Source of the DNA: Sphingomonas yunnanensis
GTDB lineage: Bacteria > Pseudomonadota > Alphaproteobacteria > Sphingomonadales > Sphingomonadaceae
Length of the DNA: 64,000 nt
Assembly (NCBI RefSeq): GCF_019898765.1
Contig: NZ_JAIOKB010000009.1
Location: 1-64,000, forward strand
Direction of reading: 5' to 3'
Shown: positions 41,693 to 50,426 of the stretch, one piece after another
How the letters are laid out: each line of letters starts with the position of its first letter
Position numbering within the stretch: position 1 is the stretch's first letter
Translations under genes and position numbers: made by a program
Notes under the pieces: model-generated
Database searches by the model: none
Seen by the model: the letters and a program-made list of their open reading frames with translations, nothing else
Told to the model about the DNA's origin: nothing

Positions 41693-43906
41693 ATGCAGCG
41701 GAGAACTGTCAAACACCATAGCGCTTCACAGGCGAATTCGATCTCTCGACCTTTGCTGAGCGCGCTTGCCGCCGCGCAGCACGAAGCTGACCATTATCGT
41801 GCCAGCGTAGACATGGCCCGGCATATCAGCTGGAGCGCAGACGCAAGCGGTGCCATTTGCACAATCAGCGCTCGATGGTCGGAGGTAACCGGTATCGATG
41901 TCGCCAGTGCTCTAGACAGCGGCTGGCTCGACGCACTTCATCCAGACGACATCGATTCGACTAAGCAGGCATGGCACACGGCGCTCGTGAGCAAGTCGTC
42001 AGTGGATGTCGATTATCGGTTGCGCACTCCTGCTGGCTACCGCTGGTTCCGCGCATGTGCGTCGCCAAGACTTAATCGCTTCGGAGCGGTTCTCGGCTGG
42101 TTCGGCACGCTGGAGGACATCGACGATCGCAAACGGGCTGAAACGGCGCTGCAGGCGAGCGAAGAGCGCTTCCGCTTGGCCGCGGAAGCGGCAGCGATCG
42201 GCATTTGGGACTATGACGTTCTGCTCGGCAAGCGGCTATGGTCAGACGTCTTTCGCGCCATGCTCGGGCTCGCGCCCGATGTGCCGGCGGAGCCTGCTAT
42301 CGCCCTCGCCTTGGTCGTTCCCGAAGACCGACCCATTCTCCAGCAGCTCGTCGACTCGATCAGCCAAGGTGACGCGCACCCTCGCTTTGAGCTGACCGTC
42401 CGAATTCACCGTGCCAATGATCGTGCCCTGCGCTGGATGCAGACCAGTGGATGGCGGGTGAAGTCTGCGAATGGGCGGATCGAACGCGTTCTCGTCACCA
42501 TCCGTGATGTCACCAAGCAGCTCACCGCCGAGCAGCGTGTGAGGTGGGCAGCCGAGCACGATCCACTGACCGGGCTTATCAACCGAGCCGCATTCAACAG
42601 CCTTCTTGACGAAGCCATTGCACGCGCAGACCGGTCGGCGGACCCCGTGCTCACGCTCGCGCTGTTCGACATCGACCATTTGAAGGAGACCAACGACACG
42701 GTTGGGCACGACGCCGGCGACCTGCTGCTGAGGACCGTCGCGGAGCGGCTTGTTGTGGCCTTAGGTGACGACGTCGTGGTTTCCCGCCTGGGCGGGGACG
42801 AATTCGCGACGATCTTCGAGACGCCCTCACAAGAGGCTGCTGAGGGCCGCATTCGCGCCGCCCTCCGCTCACTTCGCGCGCCCGTTACGACCAATGCTCT
42901 CACCCTCGACTGCCAAGCGACGGCTGGCATGGCCTTCTATCCGCAGGATGGACGCGGCGCGCGTGATCTGCTCAAGACGGCTGACCTCGCGCTTTACTCC
43001 GGCAAAGCGAGCGCACGAGGCGAACTTTCACGCTTCCGCCCGGACATGCGCGCTAGCATGCAGCGGCGTACGTCGATGCTCTCGGTGGCGCGGATGGTCG
43101 CTCGCGACGATCGCGTCATGCCATTCTACCAACCCAAAGTCAGCTTAAGCGATGGCACGCTGTCGGGTTTCGAAGCGCTTCTACGTTGGCGACACGACAC
43201 CATGGGCATCCAGGGTCCTGATACGATCGCGGCCGCCTTCGACGATCTCGCCGCGGCGATCTCGCTGGGTGAGCGGATGCTCGAGCGGGTCTGCGCCGAT
43301 CTCGCGGGCTGGCGCGACACCGGACTGGCGCTCACGCGCGTGGCGGTCAACCTGTCCCCTGCCGAGTTCCGCCGCGACGATCTGTTTGACCGCATCATGC
43401 GACAGCTGAGGCGCTACGACTTGCCCGCCGAGCTCCTCGAGCTCGAGGTCACTGAGACCGTGTTTCTTGGCCGGGGAGCAGACAGCGTCGGCGACACGCT
43501 GGCCGCGTTCCACGACGCCGGCGTCACCGTAGCGCTTGACGACTTCGGCACTGGCTACGCCTCCCTCAAGCACCTGCGAGAATTTCCTGTCGACGTCATC
43601 AAGATCGATCGCAGCTTCGTCGCGGATCTCCTGACCGATCCAGGCGACGCTGCCATCGTCAACGCGGTGCTTGGACTGGCAAACCAGCTCGGGATTGCCG
43701 TGGTGGCCGAGGGCGTGGAGACACCTGAGCAGGCGGCCTATCTGCGCGCACAGAATTGTGGCCAAGCACAGGGTTATCTATTTGGCCGTCCTATGCCCGC
43801 GGAAGCGGCAGAGGCTCTGCTTGCCGCTGACTCAAAGGGCTTCAATGCACACCAGCAACCTGTTGACGAGGTGGGGCTGGTCCGGCGGCGAAGCTCCGCT
43901 GTTTGA
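41693..43906 (+). CDS. PAS-GGDEF-EAL cyclic-di-GMP enzyme
   Basis: 737 residues. Two PAS-like domains (about 45-155 and 160-280) precede a GGDEF domain with intact LGGDEF (residues 366-371). An EAL domain with EAL at 494-496 follows, with NLSP, LEVTET, DDFGTGYASL, KIDRSF, VAEGVET and QGYLFGRP. All residues for metal and substrate binding in both catalytic domains appear present, so it could make and break cyclic-di-GMP. No membrane segment or signal peptide is seen, so sensing would be cytoplasmic through the PAS domains. The ATG at 41693 is accepted, although the first 30 residues are unremarkable. Monocistronic. Confidence 0.93.
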   Translation: MQRRTVKHHSASQANSISRPLLSALAAAQHEADHYRASVDMARHISWSADASGAICTISARWSEVTGIDVASALDSGWLDALHPDDIDSTKQAWHTALVSKSSVDVDYRLRTPAGYRWFRACASPRLNRFGAVLGWFGTLEDIDDRKRAETALQASEERFRLAAEAAAIGIWDYDVLLGKRLWSDVFRAMLGLAPDVPAEPAIALALVVPEDRPILQQLVDSISQGDAHPRFELTVRIHRANDRALRWMQTSGWRVKSANGRIERVLVTIRDVTKQLTAEQRVRWAAEHDPLTGLINRAAFNSLLDEAIARADRSADPVLTLALFDIDHLKETNDTVGHDAGDLLLRTVAERLVVALGDDVVVSRLGGDEFATIFETPSQEAAEGRIRAALRSLRAPVTTNALTLDCQATAGMAFYPQDGRGARDLLKTADLALYSGKASARGELSRFRPDMRASMQRRTSMLSVARMVARDDRVMPFYQPKVSLSDGTLSGFEALLRWRHDTMGIQGPDTIAAAFDDLAAAISLGERMLERVCADLAGWRDTGLALTRVAVNLSPAEFRRDDLFDRIMRQLRRYDLPAELLELEVTETVFLGRGADSVGDTLAAFHDAGVTVALDDFGTGYASLKHLREFPVDVIKIDRSFVADLLTDPGDAAIVNAVLGLANQLGIAVVAEGVETPEQAAYLRAQNCGQAQGYLFGRPMPAEAAEALLAADSKGFNAHQQPVDEVGLVRRRSSAV

Positions 43907-43921
43907 CAATCTGAGCGGCCG

Positions 43922-44143
43922 CTAGGTGCCCGCCTTCTTCGGGTCGCCTTCCGCAGGCGGCACGCGCACCGAGGTCACACCCCTGCGACGTTCCACTGCT
44001 TCCTGAGCTTCGACCACCAGCGCGTACCGCTCGGCGAGTTCCGCATGCATCCTGGCAATGCTTGGATCGCGCGCCTCGGCAGCGCGCGCACGATGTGTGG
44101 CTTCACGCCGACGGTAGTAATCAAGCGAATTACCATCGTTCAT
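43922..44143 (-). CDS. Small charged helical protein
   Basis: 73 residues reading LDYYRRREATHRARAAEARD then ARMHAELAERYALVVEAQEA, a long amphipathic helix with a polar tail. Short proteins with YYRRRA...E...HxELAxRY are a frequent sphingomonad and rhizobial orphan type. The start ATG overlaps the stop of the upstream small gene (ATGA at 44143-44140), so the two are co-translated. Convergent with the GGDEF-EAL gene 15 bp away. Function unknown. Confidence 0.7.
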   Translation of the reverse strand: MNDGNSLDYYRRREATHRARAAEARDPSIARMHAELAERYALVVEAQEAVERRRGVTSVRVPPAEGDPKKAGT

Positions 44144-44412
44144 AGTGAGGGTGCAGCAAGCGGCTTGCGCAACGTTGTCCCGCGCCGGTCAGGTCCAATT
44201 GAGATCGCAACGTCAAACTGACGACGTAAGCCACTACTTTCATTTGTGATTTCGCACGTTGCCGACAGTGTCGATCGGCTTCCCTTGCGATCCATCAGGA
44301 TAGCGACTGCCGAACGAACTGCTGAAATCCGGGCGCGCTCGTAGGTCGTATGACGCTCCTCGCCATCACTGATCATTCCGTTTTCAGCAACCGTGATTCG
44401 GAAGATTGCCAT
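44140..44412 (-). CDS. Small DUF6894-like protein
   Basis: 90 residues from ATG 44412. A strand (MAIFRITVAENGMISDGEER) is followed by an Ala-rich helix (ARISAVRSAVAILMDRKG) and a second strand pair (LSATCEITNESSGLRRQFDV). This order matches the short DUF6894-type proteins common in alphaproteobacteria, often present in many copies. It is coupled to the next gene by the ATGA overlap. A version five residues longer starts at 44427. Function unknown. Confidence 0.6.
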   Translation of the reverse strand: MAIFRITVAENGMISDGEERHTTYERARISAVRSAVAILMDRKGSRSTLSATCEITNESSGLRRQFDVAISIGPDRRGTTLRKPLAAPSL

Positions 44413-44719
44413 AGCCGATCTGAGCATAGATCAAGAGCGAGCGCCTTGAGCGAGTTGAATCAGGCCGAATCGTACCTAGCCTGAAGCCGCCCGTGGCTTC
44501 TATGCTGTGGCAGTGATCGCCGGTGCGGCTCAACGCCCGTGCGGGAGAGGGCGAATGGTGAGCGGAAACGACAGCGGATCAACACTGGCGGGGCAGCGGA
44601 TTGCGCTGGGCGCTTCTTGCGAACGGTCGGCGTCGGCGTGCCATCAACTTTACCAGCCATGCCTGCCACCTGATCGGGATCAAGATGATTTAGCCGGGGC
44701 GTGAAGCTACGCTGTTCGA
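44413..44719. other. Gene-free stretch
   Basis: About 300 bp between divergent small genes. No repeat copy or RNA structure is convincing. It presumably holds both promoters. Confidence 0.35.
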
Positions 44720-44941
44720 ATGAGCAATTCGCAATCCGCTGTGAGCGTGCACTCAGCTGCAGAAGGCATCCGTACGGCCGCGCGCCTTGCTCGCCTTAAA
44801 GCATCTATAGTGACAAAAAGCGACGCTTCTCATGCCTCGCACAATTCGATATCGGAAGCATTTGAGTCGTTTGCGGCTGAGTTGGACGCGATCGCGGAGC
44901 ACGTCGACGAGCTAGGTTCACCAGGCGCGAAGGGGCAGTAA
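44720..44941 (+). CDS. Small helical hypothetical protein
   Basis: 73 residues, MSNSQSAVSVHSAAEGIRTA, then an amphipathic helix ending in SFAAELDAIAEHVDELGS. No signal peptide or membrane helix. The pattern of an acidic C-terminal helix (ESFAAELDAIAEH) resembles the end of the 58-residue protein at 25913, without clear homology. Coding status rests on length and codon pattern only. It lies 55 bp before the next gene on the same strand. Confidence 0.45.
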   Translation: MSNSQSAVSVHSAAEGIRTAARLARLKASIVTKSDASHASHNSISEAFESFAAELDAIAEHVDELGSPGAKGQ

Positions 44942-44996
44942 TGGAGCTTCAGCAGATCGCATCAAGCGCCTGGACTAAGATGGCAGGAGTATAGCT

Positions 44997-45299
44997 GTGA
45001 GGGGGACAAGCCCACGTGGACCTAAGCACTTCTACGTTTATGGCGGCCCGCACGGCGGCGCTCTCGCGAAAGTCATGGGTGGCGAAACGACCTTCAGCAA
45101 GGTCGACCGAAGTCACCCGCAAGGGGCGCGATACGGGTATGTACTGGTTACCGCTTCTGTTGGCGGCATGGCGTTCGTACCTGAGGATGACCACTGCCTG
45201 TTGCTCGCGTTGGCTACCATCCCGGCGGAGCCAGGGAGTCGCGAATACGACACGCTATCCGCCGAGGTACGTCGCCGGAAGCTTACGTGCCGTAATTGA
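44997..45299 (+). CDS. Small hypothetical protein
   Basis: 100 residues from GTG 44997. The sequence suggests a beta-rich fold: KHFYVYGGPHGGALAKVMGG, then GARYGYVLVTASVGGMAFVP followed by EDD, and a charged C-terminal helix. A minus-strand frame at about 47453-47743 contains a similar GARYSYVFVDG...VFVSEDD segment. No family is recognised, and there is no export signal. It may be cotranscribed with the preceding small gene. Confidence 0.5.
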   Translation: MRGTSPRGPKHFYVYGGPHGGALAKVMGGETTFSKVDRSHPQGARYGYVLVTASVGGMAFVPEDDHCLLLALATIPAEPGSREYDTLSAEVRRRKLTCRN

Positions 45300-45319
45300 T
45301 CGCTTAAGTCCCCGCTCAC

Positions 45320-45392
45320 CTCGGACAAGACCCACAAGCGGTCGCCTAAGGCTACGAGTCCGCCGCCCAACTCCGGCCATCTATTCAGCGTT
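45320..45392 (+). repeat. Dispersed intergenic repeat, copy n (diverged, partial)
   Basis: TCGGACAAGACCCACAAGCG, GTCGCCTAAGGCTACGAGTC and CGCCGCCCAACTCCGGCCAT followed by CTATTCAGCG. The 3' half is missing. It lies between convergent genes. Confidence 0.6.
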
Positions 45393-45492
45393 ATGGCGCA
45401 CGTCACACAGCAGCCCTACGGCTTTGGGAACAGGGCACCAGGAACAGGCCCTTCTGCAAAGCGAAGGCCGCTGCGGGTTCGGCCCTGAGCTT

Positions 45493-45717
45493 TCAACGAG
45501 GATAAGCGACTACAGGTCGAACGCCGTGGGTCGCGCACAGGCGCTGCGTGGCAACCTTCGCGTTGCTCCGATGCCGTACGATCCCGTCAGCTCGCATTTC
45601 GTGCTCTAGCGCCTCAAGCCTCAGCCGATCTGCGTCCGGGCCGCGCCCGATCATACTCGCGATCCGGCGGCAGCGTTCAGCCTCGCGACGGAGACAAAGG
45701 GGATCATCAATCAGCAT
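45493..45717 (-). CDS. Small helical hypothetical protein
   Basis: 74 residues from ATG 45717. MLIDDPLCLRREAERCRRIA, then a helix with DADRLRLEALEHEMRADGIV and a basic tail. The CLRREAERCRRIA...LE..E.RA pattern belongs to a common type of short rhizobial and sphingomonad protein of unknown role. Longer starts (45732, 45810) are possible. It stands divergent from the serine recombinase gene 117 bp away. Confidence 0.55.
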   Translation of the reverse strand: MLIDDPLCLRREAERCRRIASMIGRGPDADRLRLEALEHEMRADGIVRHRSNAKVATQRLCATHGVRPVVAYPR

Positions 45718-45834
45718 GGGCACCCCAGTCATTATTAGCCGGCGCGTTCTAGCCGCTAGGAGCGAAGGCGGCATAAAGGGGATTGCCAAACGAGGGCGGT
45801 TAACCTGCATCTAAGCGGCTATCAGCTGTGGAGA

Positions 45835-47334
45835 ATGAGGTTGGGGAGTCAGGTCGCACAAGCAACGGTCAAGGCATACTCGTACCAACGATTTAGCAGT
45901 CCCTCGCAAGCGAACGGTGACAGCCTTGCTCGACAGACAGCGTTGGCAAAGGCGTACGCCGAGCAGCACGGCCTGCACCTCGACGATGAGCTGACTTACC
46001 GCGACTTGGGAGTCTCCGGCTTTCGCGGAAAAAACGCCGCTCATGGCGAACTGGCCTGCTTCCTGGAGGCCGTTCGAACGGGAAAGATTCCCGAGGGTAG
46101 CTTTCTCCTTATCGAAAGCCTGGATCGGCTCAGCCGCGACAACATACTCCGAGCGCAAGCCATCCTCACGAACCTCGTCGTGTCGGGCGTCAACGTGGTT
46201 TCGTTGGCGGACAACCGCCTCTACTCCGAGGAGAGTCTATCGGACGATCCACTAGGCCTCATTTACGCGCTCATCGTCTTTATAAGGGCAAATGAGGAAA
46301 GCGCGACCAAGTCCATGCGTGCGCGCCAGGCATGGACACGCAAACGTGCAGCCGCCCCCTCCAAGGTTCTAAGCAGCAATCTCCCTGATTGGCTAACTTT
46401 CGAGAACGGACGCATTATTCCGATCGCCGCGCGAGCCGAGTTGTTAAAACGCATCTTCGCGAACGCAGAGGAGGGTCAGCCTCCACAGCAGATCGCTGAG
46501 ACGCTCAACAAGGAGCAGGTGCCACGCTGGAGGATCGACGGACCATGGGAACGCACCACGATCGCCGCTTTGATCAACAATCGCCGCGTGACCGGTGCGC
46601 TGCCGCTCCACGAGTTCGTCTACAAGCGGAATGTGCAGCACCGGCTGCCCATTGGCGTAGTCGGAGGTTACTTCCCAAGGATCATCGAGCCCGAGACGTT
46701 TCTTCGGGTCTGGTCTATTTGCAGCAACCGTCGTCGTGGGGGGAGCGCCGCGAAACGCAACGTGTTCGCAAATCTGCTGCGATGCGCAGACTGCGGTGCG
46801 GACGTCCGACACAAGCCGATTGGCGAGGAAGGACAAGGTGTTCTCGTCTGCGCAGGGGCTAGCATCGCGCACCGGTGTAGCGCTCCTGAGTACTCGTATG
46901 CTGCCTTGGAGAGCGCGATGCTGGCCCACCTGGGCCCTTGGTCCGCCGAGGGCATTGATTGGATCAGAAGTGCTGATCCCCGCGGATGTCGAAATTCTCG
47001 CGGCGCCCCTTATCGGCTCCTAGGCAACGAGGCGCTCTCCTGGCACCATGATCGACTGAGCAGCGACATAGCTCAACGATTCCCCGGCAGATACGGGGAA
47101 GCACCGAGCCTGGCAGATTACATGGACACATCAAGTGGGCGTCGTTACCTGTTGAACGATTGCTCGACCTTACTGGCCGCCGGCGAGACCGGCCTCTCGA
47201 CCTCACGTGAGCGGGTGAACGCCAATGCTGCTTTGCGTCGCATGTTCAGCCATGGCTCCGTGGATCTGCGAACAGGCGCATGTACCCTCCTGTGTGGAGA
47301 GGCTGGCTCGGTCGATATTAGATCACAAGCCTAG
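45835..47334 (+). CDS. Large serine recombinase
   Basis: 499 residues. An N-terminal resolvase domain (about 12-160) has the nucleophile Ser21 in YQRFSSPSQANGDSLARQ and the conserved LIESLDRLSRDN. A recombinase domain follows (ILRAQAILTNLVVSG..., QQIAETLNKEQVP), and then a zinc ribbon (LRCADCGADV and a distal Cys pair). Such enzymes integrate or excise phages and mobile islands at short att sites. The C-terminus after the ribbon is shorter than in phage integrases. GTGGAGA precedes the ATG. A small tyrosine recombinase follows 700 bp later, suggesting an accessory island. All catalytic residues seem present. Confidence 0.9.
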   Translation: MRLGSQVAQATVKAYSYQRFSSPSQANGDSLARQTALAKAYAEQHGLHLDDELTYRDLGVSGFRGKNAAHGELACFLEAVRTGKIPEGSFLLIESLDRLSRDNILRAQAILTNLVVSGVNVVSLADNRLYSEESLSDDPLGLIYALIVFIRANEESATKSMRARQAWTRKRAAAPSKVLSSNLPDWLTFENGRIIPIAARAELLKRIFANAEEGQPPQQIAETLNKEQVPRWRIDGPWERTTIAALINNRRVTGALPLHEFVYKRNVQHRLPIGVVGGYFPRIIEPETFLRVWSICSNRRRGGSAAKRNVFANLLRCADCGADVRHKPIGEEGQGVLVCAGASIAHRCSAPEYSYAALESAMLAHLGPWSAEGIDWIRSADPRGCRNSRGAPYRLLGNEALSWHHDRLSSDIAQRFPGRYGEAPSLADYMDTSSGRRYLLNDCSTLLAAGETGLSTSRERVNANAALRRMFSHGSVDLRTGACTLLCGEAGSVDIRSQA

Positions 47335-48025
47335 TCGCCAAAACTGCCATTCGCTCCTTTACCTATGATCGGCAGACATCAATGGTCGGGGCCAAAACCC
47401 GACAGGCTGCGCCGGTTTTTGAACCCTTGTACCGGCACAGCCTTTCATTCGATCAGATCTCCAACCCTCGCCGTTCAATCTCCACCCGCGAGCGTCTCGG
47501 TTGCCATTGTTGCCGGGCTCGCCTGAGGTGCTCAGGAACGCCGCGCGCAGTGTCATCCTCGGACACAAACACCCTACGTCCGTCAGGCCCATCCACGAAA
47601 ACATAGCTGTAGCGAGCGCCTCTAACGTGCGTTGAATTTGGTTCGACTATCAAAAGGCGCAAGGTTTTATGCAGCTGTCGTTCCGAGCACCCTGCCCGGC
47701 TGCCCAGGCAGGCGTAAAGGCGCGTACGGAGGAGCTGTTGCACAGCTTGCGCGAACGCACAGGCGAGCGCGTCACCGCTAATCTGCTTCCGGCTTTCACC
47801 TACACGAGGTTGAACAGCCCTCTACTGGAGAAGCCGGCGGACGCCTCAACTCCGAACGACGTCGTCAACCAGATGCTCGAGCGGCTCGGCCAGGGCGACT
47901 CGACTGGCAAACCCTGGTCGCCCCTCAAAAGACCAGTGAAACGCGTCGGGCGCGCTCGAAGACACTTCACGTGGATCGTCATAAAGCGTAGCATCAAGGC
48001 CGACTCGGACCTTTGGAGATGAGCG
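47335..48025. other. Region between two recombinase genes, uncertain coding
   Basis: Two overlapping frames on opposite strands cannot both be real. The minus frame 47453-47743 contains HVRGARYSYVFVDGPDGRRV and FVSEDD, resembling part of the 44997 product. The plus frame 47669-48022 contains a helical stretch AQAGVKARTEELLHSLRERT. Neither has a clear start signal. The region could also hold an attachment site. Confidence 0.35.
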
Positions 48026-48658
48026 ATGGGTCACTCGTCGATTGACCCTGCCTTTCATGAACTGCGGCCGTGGAATGACGGTCGTGTTAGCGGCCCCAAG
48101 CGTGCCCTCAAACCGCAGCAGGTCTGGGCCATCCGCTTCTTTCTCGATCAGCATCGACGGCTTCGAGATCGCGCCCTGTTCGATTTCGCCATTGATAGCA
48201 AATTGCGCGGTTGTGACGTGGTGAAGGTCCGCATCGGCGACATTGTTGTCGGTGGCCGTATACGTGATCGCGCGATTGTCGTACAACAAAAGACCAAGAG
48301 ACCGGTACAATTTGAGCTTGTTGAGCCCGCGCGCCGGACACTCCATGACTGGCTGCAGCATCGCGGCGGTACCCTGAACGACTTTGTATTCCCAAGCCGA
48401 AACGACTACATGGACCACATGAGTACCAGGCAATATGCCAGACTCGTGCGTGAGTGGATCGTGGGCATCGGGCTTCAGGCGGAGGAGTATGGAACGCACT
48501 CACTTAGGCGTACAAAGGCGTCCATTATCTACAAAGCAACGGGCAATCTACGCGCCGTACAGATCTTGCTTGGCCACGCCAAAATCGAAAGTACAGTCCG
48601 GTACCTTGGCGTTGATGTTGAAGACGCGTTAGAGCTTTCAGAACGGACCGAGATTTAG
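48026..48658 (+). CDS. Small tyrosine recombinase (integrase catalytic domain)
   Basis: 210 residues, consisting mostly of a catalytic domain. The active-site residues are Arg in SKLRGCDVVKV, Lys in QQKTKRPVQFEL, His-x-x-Arg in HSLRRTKASI, His in LLGHAKIES and the nucleophile Tyr in TVRYLGVDVEDAL. It lacks the usual N-terminal core-binding domain of about 100 residues. This short form is found repeatedly in sphingomonads and other proteobacteria, often annotated as a stand-alone integrase. ATG at 48026. It lies after the large serine recombinase on the same strand and before a toxin-antitoxin pair, a typical accessory setting. Confidence 0.92.
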   Translation: MGHSSIDPAFHELRPWNDGRVSGPKRALKPQQVWAIRFFLDQHRRLRDRALFDFAIDSKLRGCDVVKVRIGDIVVGGRIRDRAIVVQQKTKRPVQFELVEPARRTLHDWLQHRGGTLNDFVFPSRNDYMDHMSTRQYARLVREWIVGIGLQAEEYGTHSLRRTKASIIYKATGNLRAVQILLGHAKIESTVRYLGVDVEDALELSERTEI

Positions 48659-48867
48659 CATCTTGACTTGGCGTCAGGCGTAGGATCGCGGCCCGCATGC
48701 TGTCGTCAATCTTGTTCATCGTCATGCGGGCCATGGTAAAGCCTCAGGCAAAAGTACCAACTTTGCTGGCCTGGTACAGCTCTGGTACCGTAACCGGGGG
48801 TGAGCTCTCTGCGCCTGGATGTCGTGCTTGTCGCCGCATCAACGCGGACCACAGCGCACCTTGTCAG

Positions 48868-49164
48868 TCACAGCAGATCCAGATGCTCGGCGTAATCCAT
48901 CGCGCCGTGGAGGATCGTCAGAATGACCACAGCGTCCGGCTCGACCCGGTAGAAAACGAGGTAGTTGCCATGAACAAGGTGGCGGACGCCCATGCTCTCA
49001 AAGCGCTGTACGAGCGGAAAGCGGTTCGGGAAGGAGGCTAGGCTCATGCACCGATCTCGGATCTCGCGGACGAAGCTGAGCGCGCGCGTTGGATTGTGCT
49101 CGGCGATGCTCACGCCAATGCCCTCGAGCGCCCTCTCCGCCTCACTCGTCAGCCGGACCTTCAT
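48868..49164 (-). CDS. parE: ParE/RelE-family toxin
   Basis: 98 residues with a RelE/ParE fold: VRLTSEAERALEGIGVSIAE, then RCMSLASFPNRFPLVQRF and the C-terminal strands RHLVHGNYLVFYRVE and VVILTILHG. ParE-type toxins poison DNA gyrase, while RelE-type cleave mRNA; the sequence alone suggests ParE. Its ATG overlaps the antitoxin stop (ATGA), the standard arrangement. The pair probably stabilises the accessory region marked by the recombinases. Confidence 0.88.
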   Translation of the reverse strand: MKVRLTSEAERALEGIGVSIAEHNPTRALSFVREIRDRCMSLASFPNRFPLVQRFESMGVRHLVHGNYLVFYRVEPDAVVILTILHGAMDYAEHLDLL

Positions 49165-49418
49165 CGCTGTCCGTCAACCGCCTTTGCGAACCGCTCCTCC
49201 AGCCGGTCGAATACCGCCGCGGCATCCTGTGTCTGGCCACGATCCGCGTCTCTGAGCCCCCGATTGATCGCGGCATCGAGTGTCGCCAGACGCGCCTCGC
49301 GGTCCTGCACGAGCCGGACGCCTTCGCGCAGTACCTCACTCTTCGAGTTGTAACGGCCGGTCTCCACGAGGCTGGTCACGAACGCCTCTAGCTGCTGCCC
49401 AAGCTCCGCACTGATCAC
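49161..49418 (-). CDS. parD: ParD-family antitoxin
   Basis: 85 residues. A ribbon-helix-helix N-terminus (ISAELGQQLEAFVTSLVETG, GRYNSKSEVLREGVRLVQDR) is followed by a disordered C-terminal part that would wrap the toxin (VFDRLEERFAKAVDGQR). It should bind its own promoter and neutralise the toxin. GTG at 49418 with GGATGGAGGGTGCCAG upstream. Two direct TTATCA repeats lie 20-40 bp before the start and are likely operators. Confidence 0.88.
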   Translation of the reverse strand: MISAELGQQLEAFVTSLVETGRYNSKSEVLREGVRLVQDREARLATLDAAINRGLRDADRGQTQDAAAVFDRLEERFAKAVDGQR

Positions 49419-49439
49419 CTGGCACCCTCCATCACGTTG

Positions 49440-49459
49440 TTATCAACTATTATCAGCTT
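49440..49459. promoter_or_regulatory. Direct repeats upstream of parD, candidate operator
   Basis: TTATCAACTATTATCAGCTT contains two TTATCA units 10 bp apart, about one helical turn. Ribbon-helix-helix antitoxins commonly bind such paired short sites over their own promoter. Position fits, but binding is inferred. Confidence 0.4.
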
Positions 49460-49546
49460 TCCACCGCTGTGTCGCTCTCTTTACGTGTGCCATAGCAGCA
49501 GGGCCGCTCGTGTGTTAGTGTAGCAACACACAAGAGGAGCCAAGCC

Positions 49547-50029
49547 GTGTTCGTACTGCATGCCCTTGCGCAAGCCGCGGCCGCGGTCGTCGTTCCGGCG
49601 ACCGGTCCTTTCCTCACTGCCGAGATCAGGACGCGGGATGCTGCCTTCTTCTCCGCATTCTTCGAGCGCTGCGATCGTCAGGTCGTAGCCGCCTATCTCA
49701 CGCCCGACTTCGAGATCTACCACGATAAAGGTGGAAAGCTGGCCGGAGGGGCAGCGGTGTTCCTGGACGATTACATGAAATCCTGTACCGCAGCTGCCAA
49801 GCCAGATGGCTGGCGTCATCGGCGTGAGCTGGTTGAACCCTCCCTGCGCGTCGAGGCCGTGCCAGGTTTTGGAGCCATCGAGGAAGGCGACCACGACTTC
49901 TACGAAGGAAAGGGGGACGGCCCAAAGCGGAAGGTCGGAACGGCGCATTTCGTCCAGCTATGGCAGCGCGCGCCAGACGGCTGGCGCCTGACGCGCGTAT
50001 TCAGCTACTCGCACCGCAAGACTCCCTGA
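49547..50029 (+). CDS. SnoaL/NTF2-like protein (DUF4440 type)
   Basis: 160 residues from GTG 49547, preceded by AAGAGGAGC. The first 20 residues (FVLHALAQAAAAVVVPATG) look like a short signal peptide. The rest is an NTF2-like cone: DAAFFSAFFERCDRQVVAAY, LTPDFEIYHDKGGKL, and the final strands GTAHFVQLWQRAPDGWRLTR. Such folds bind small molecules or act as simple enzymes; the ligand is unknown. It is not obviously part of the adjacent glycan locus. Repeat copy o follows. Confidence 0.8.
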   Translation: MFVLHALAQAAAAVVVPATGPFLTAEIRTRDAAFFSAFFERCDRQVVAAYLTPDFEIYHDKGGKLAGGAAVFLDDYMKSCTAAAKPDGWRHRRELVEPSLRVEAVPGFGAIEEGDHDFYEGKGDGPKRKVGTAHFVQLWQRAPDGWRLTRVFSYSHRKTP

Positions 50030-50061
50030 CTGCGGAATGGCGTCAATGGAGGGCACGCTGT

Positions 50062-50150
50062 ACCCTCTTGCACCGTGCTGAGACCCAACTGCGGACATCC
50101 GGGCGCTGTAACCCGCTGCCCAACTTCGGCCACTCGTTCATTTTGGCAGA
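50062..50150 (+). repeat. Dispersed intergenic repeat, copy o (diverged)
   Basis: CTCTTGCACCGTGCTGAGAC with CCAACTGCGG, then CGCTGCCCAACTTCGGCCAC, TCGTTCATTTTGGCAG. The 5' and middle blocks are rearranged (GGGCGCTGTAACCC follows ACCCAACTGCGG). A GTTTGGCAGGAGAG string at 50404-50418 may be a detached 3' end. Confidence 0.55.
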
Positions 50151-50426
50151 GGTGGCATTTGGGCCGTGGCACGTAATCGCCTGGACCTCGAAGGAAACTT
50201 GGCCACCTGTCAAATTCCGGCAGCACTCTCGACACACGCACCGGTGTTCAGGTGGCAAGTGCGCACAATCGCTACCGCATAGAGGCCCAGCCAGACGGCG
50301 ACAGGCTCGAAATCCGAGCTGCCCGAGTTTGGCGGAGCGGATAGACGACGCCGGTGCCATCGTGCGAGAGGGTGTCGATAAAGGTGATGCGGTACTCGCG
50401 GATGTTTGGCAGGAGAGTGCGCTAGG

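Noticed and set aside
47669..48022. Plus-strand frame of 117 codons before the tyrosine recombinase
   Set aside because: It overlaps a competing minus frame, has no ribosome-binding site and its second half looks random.
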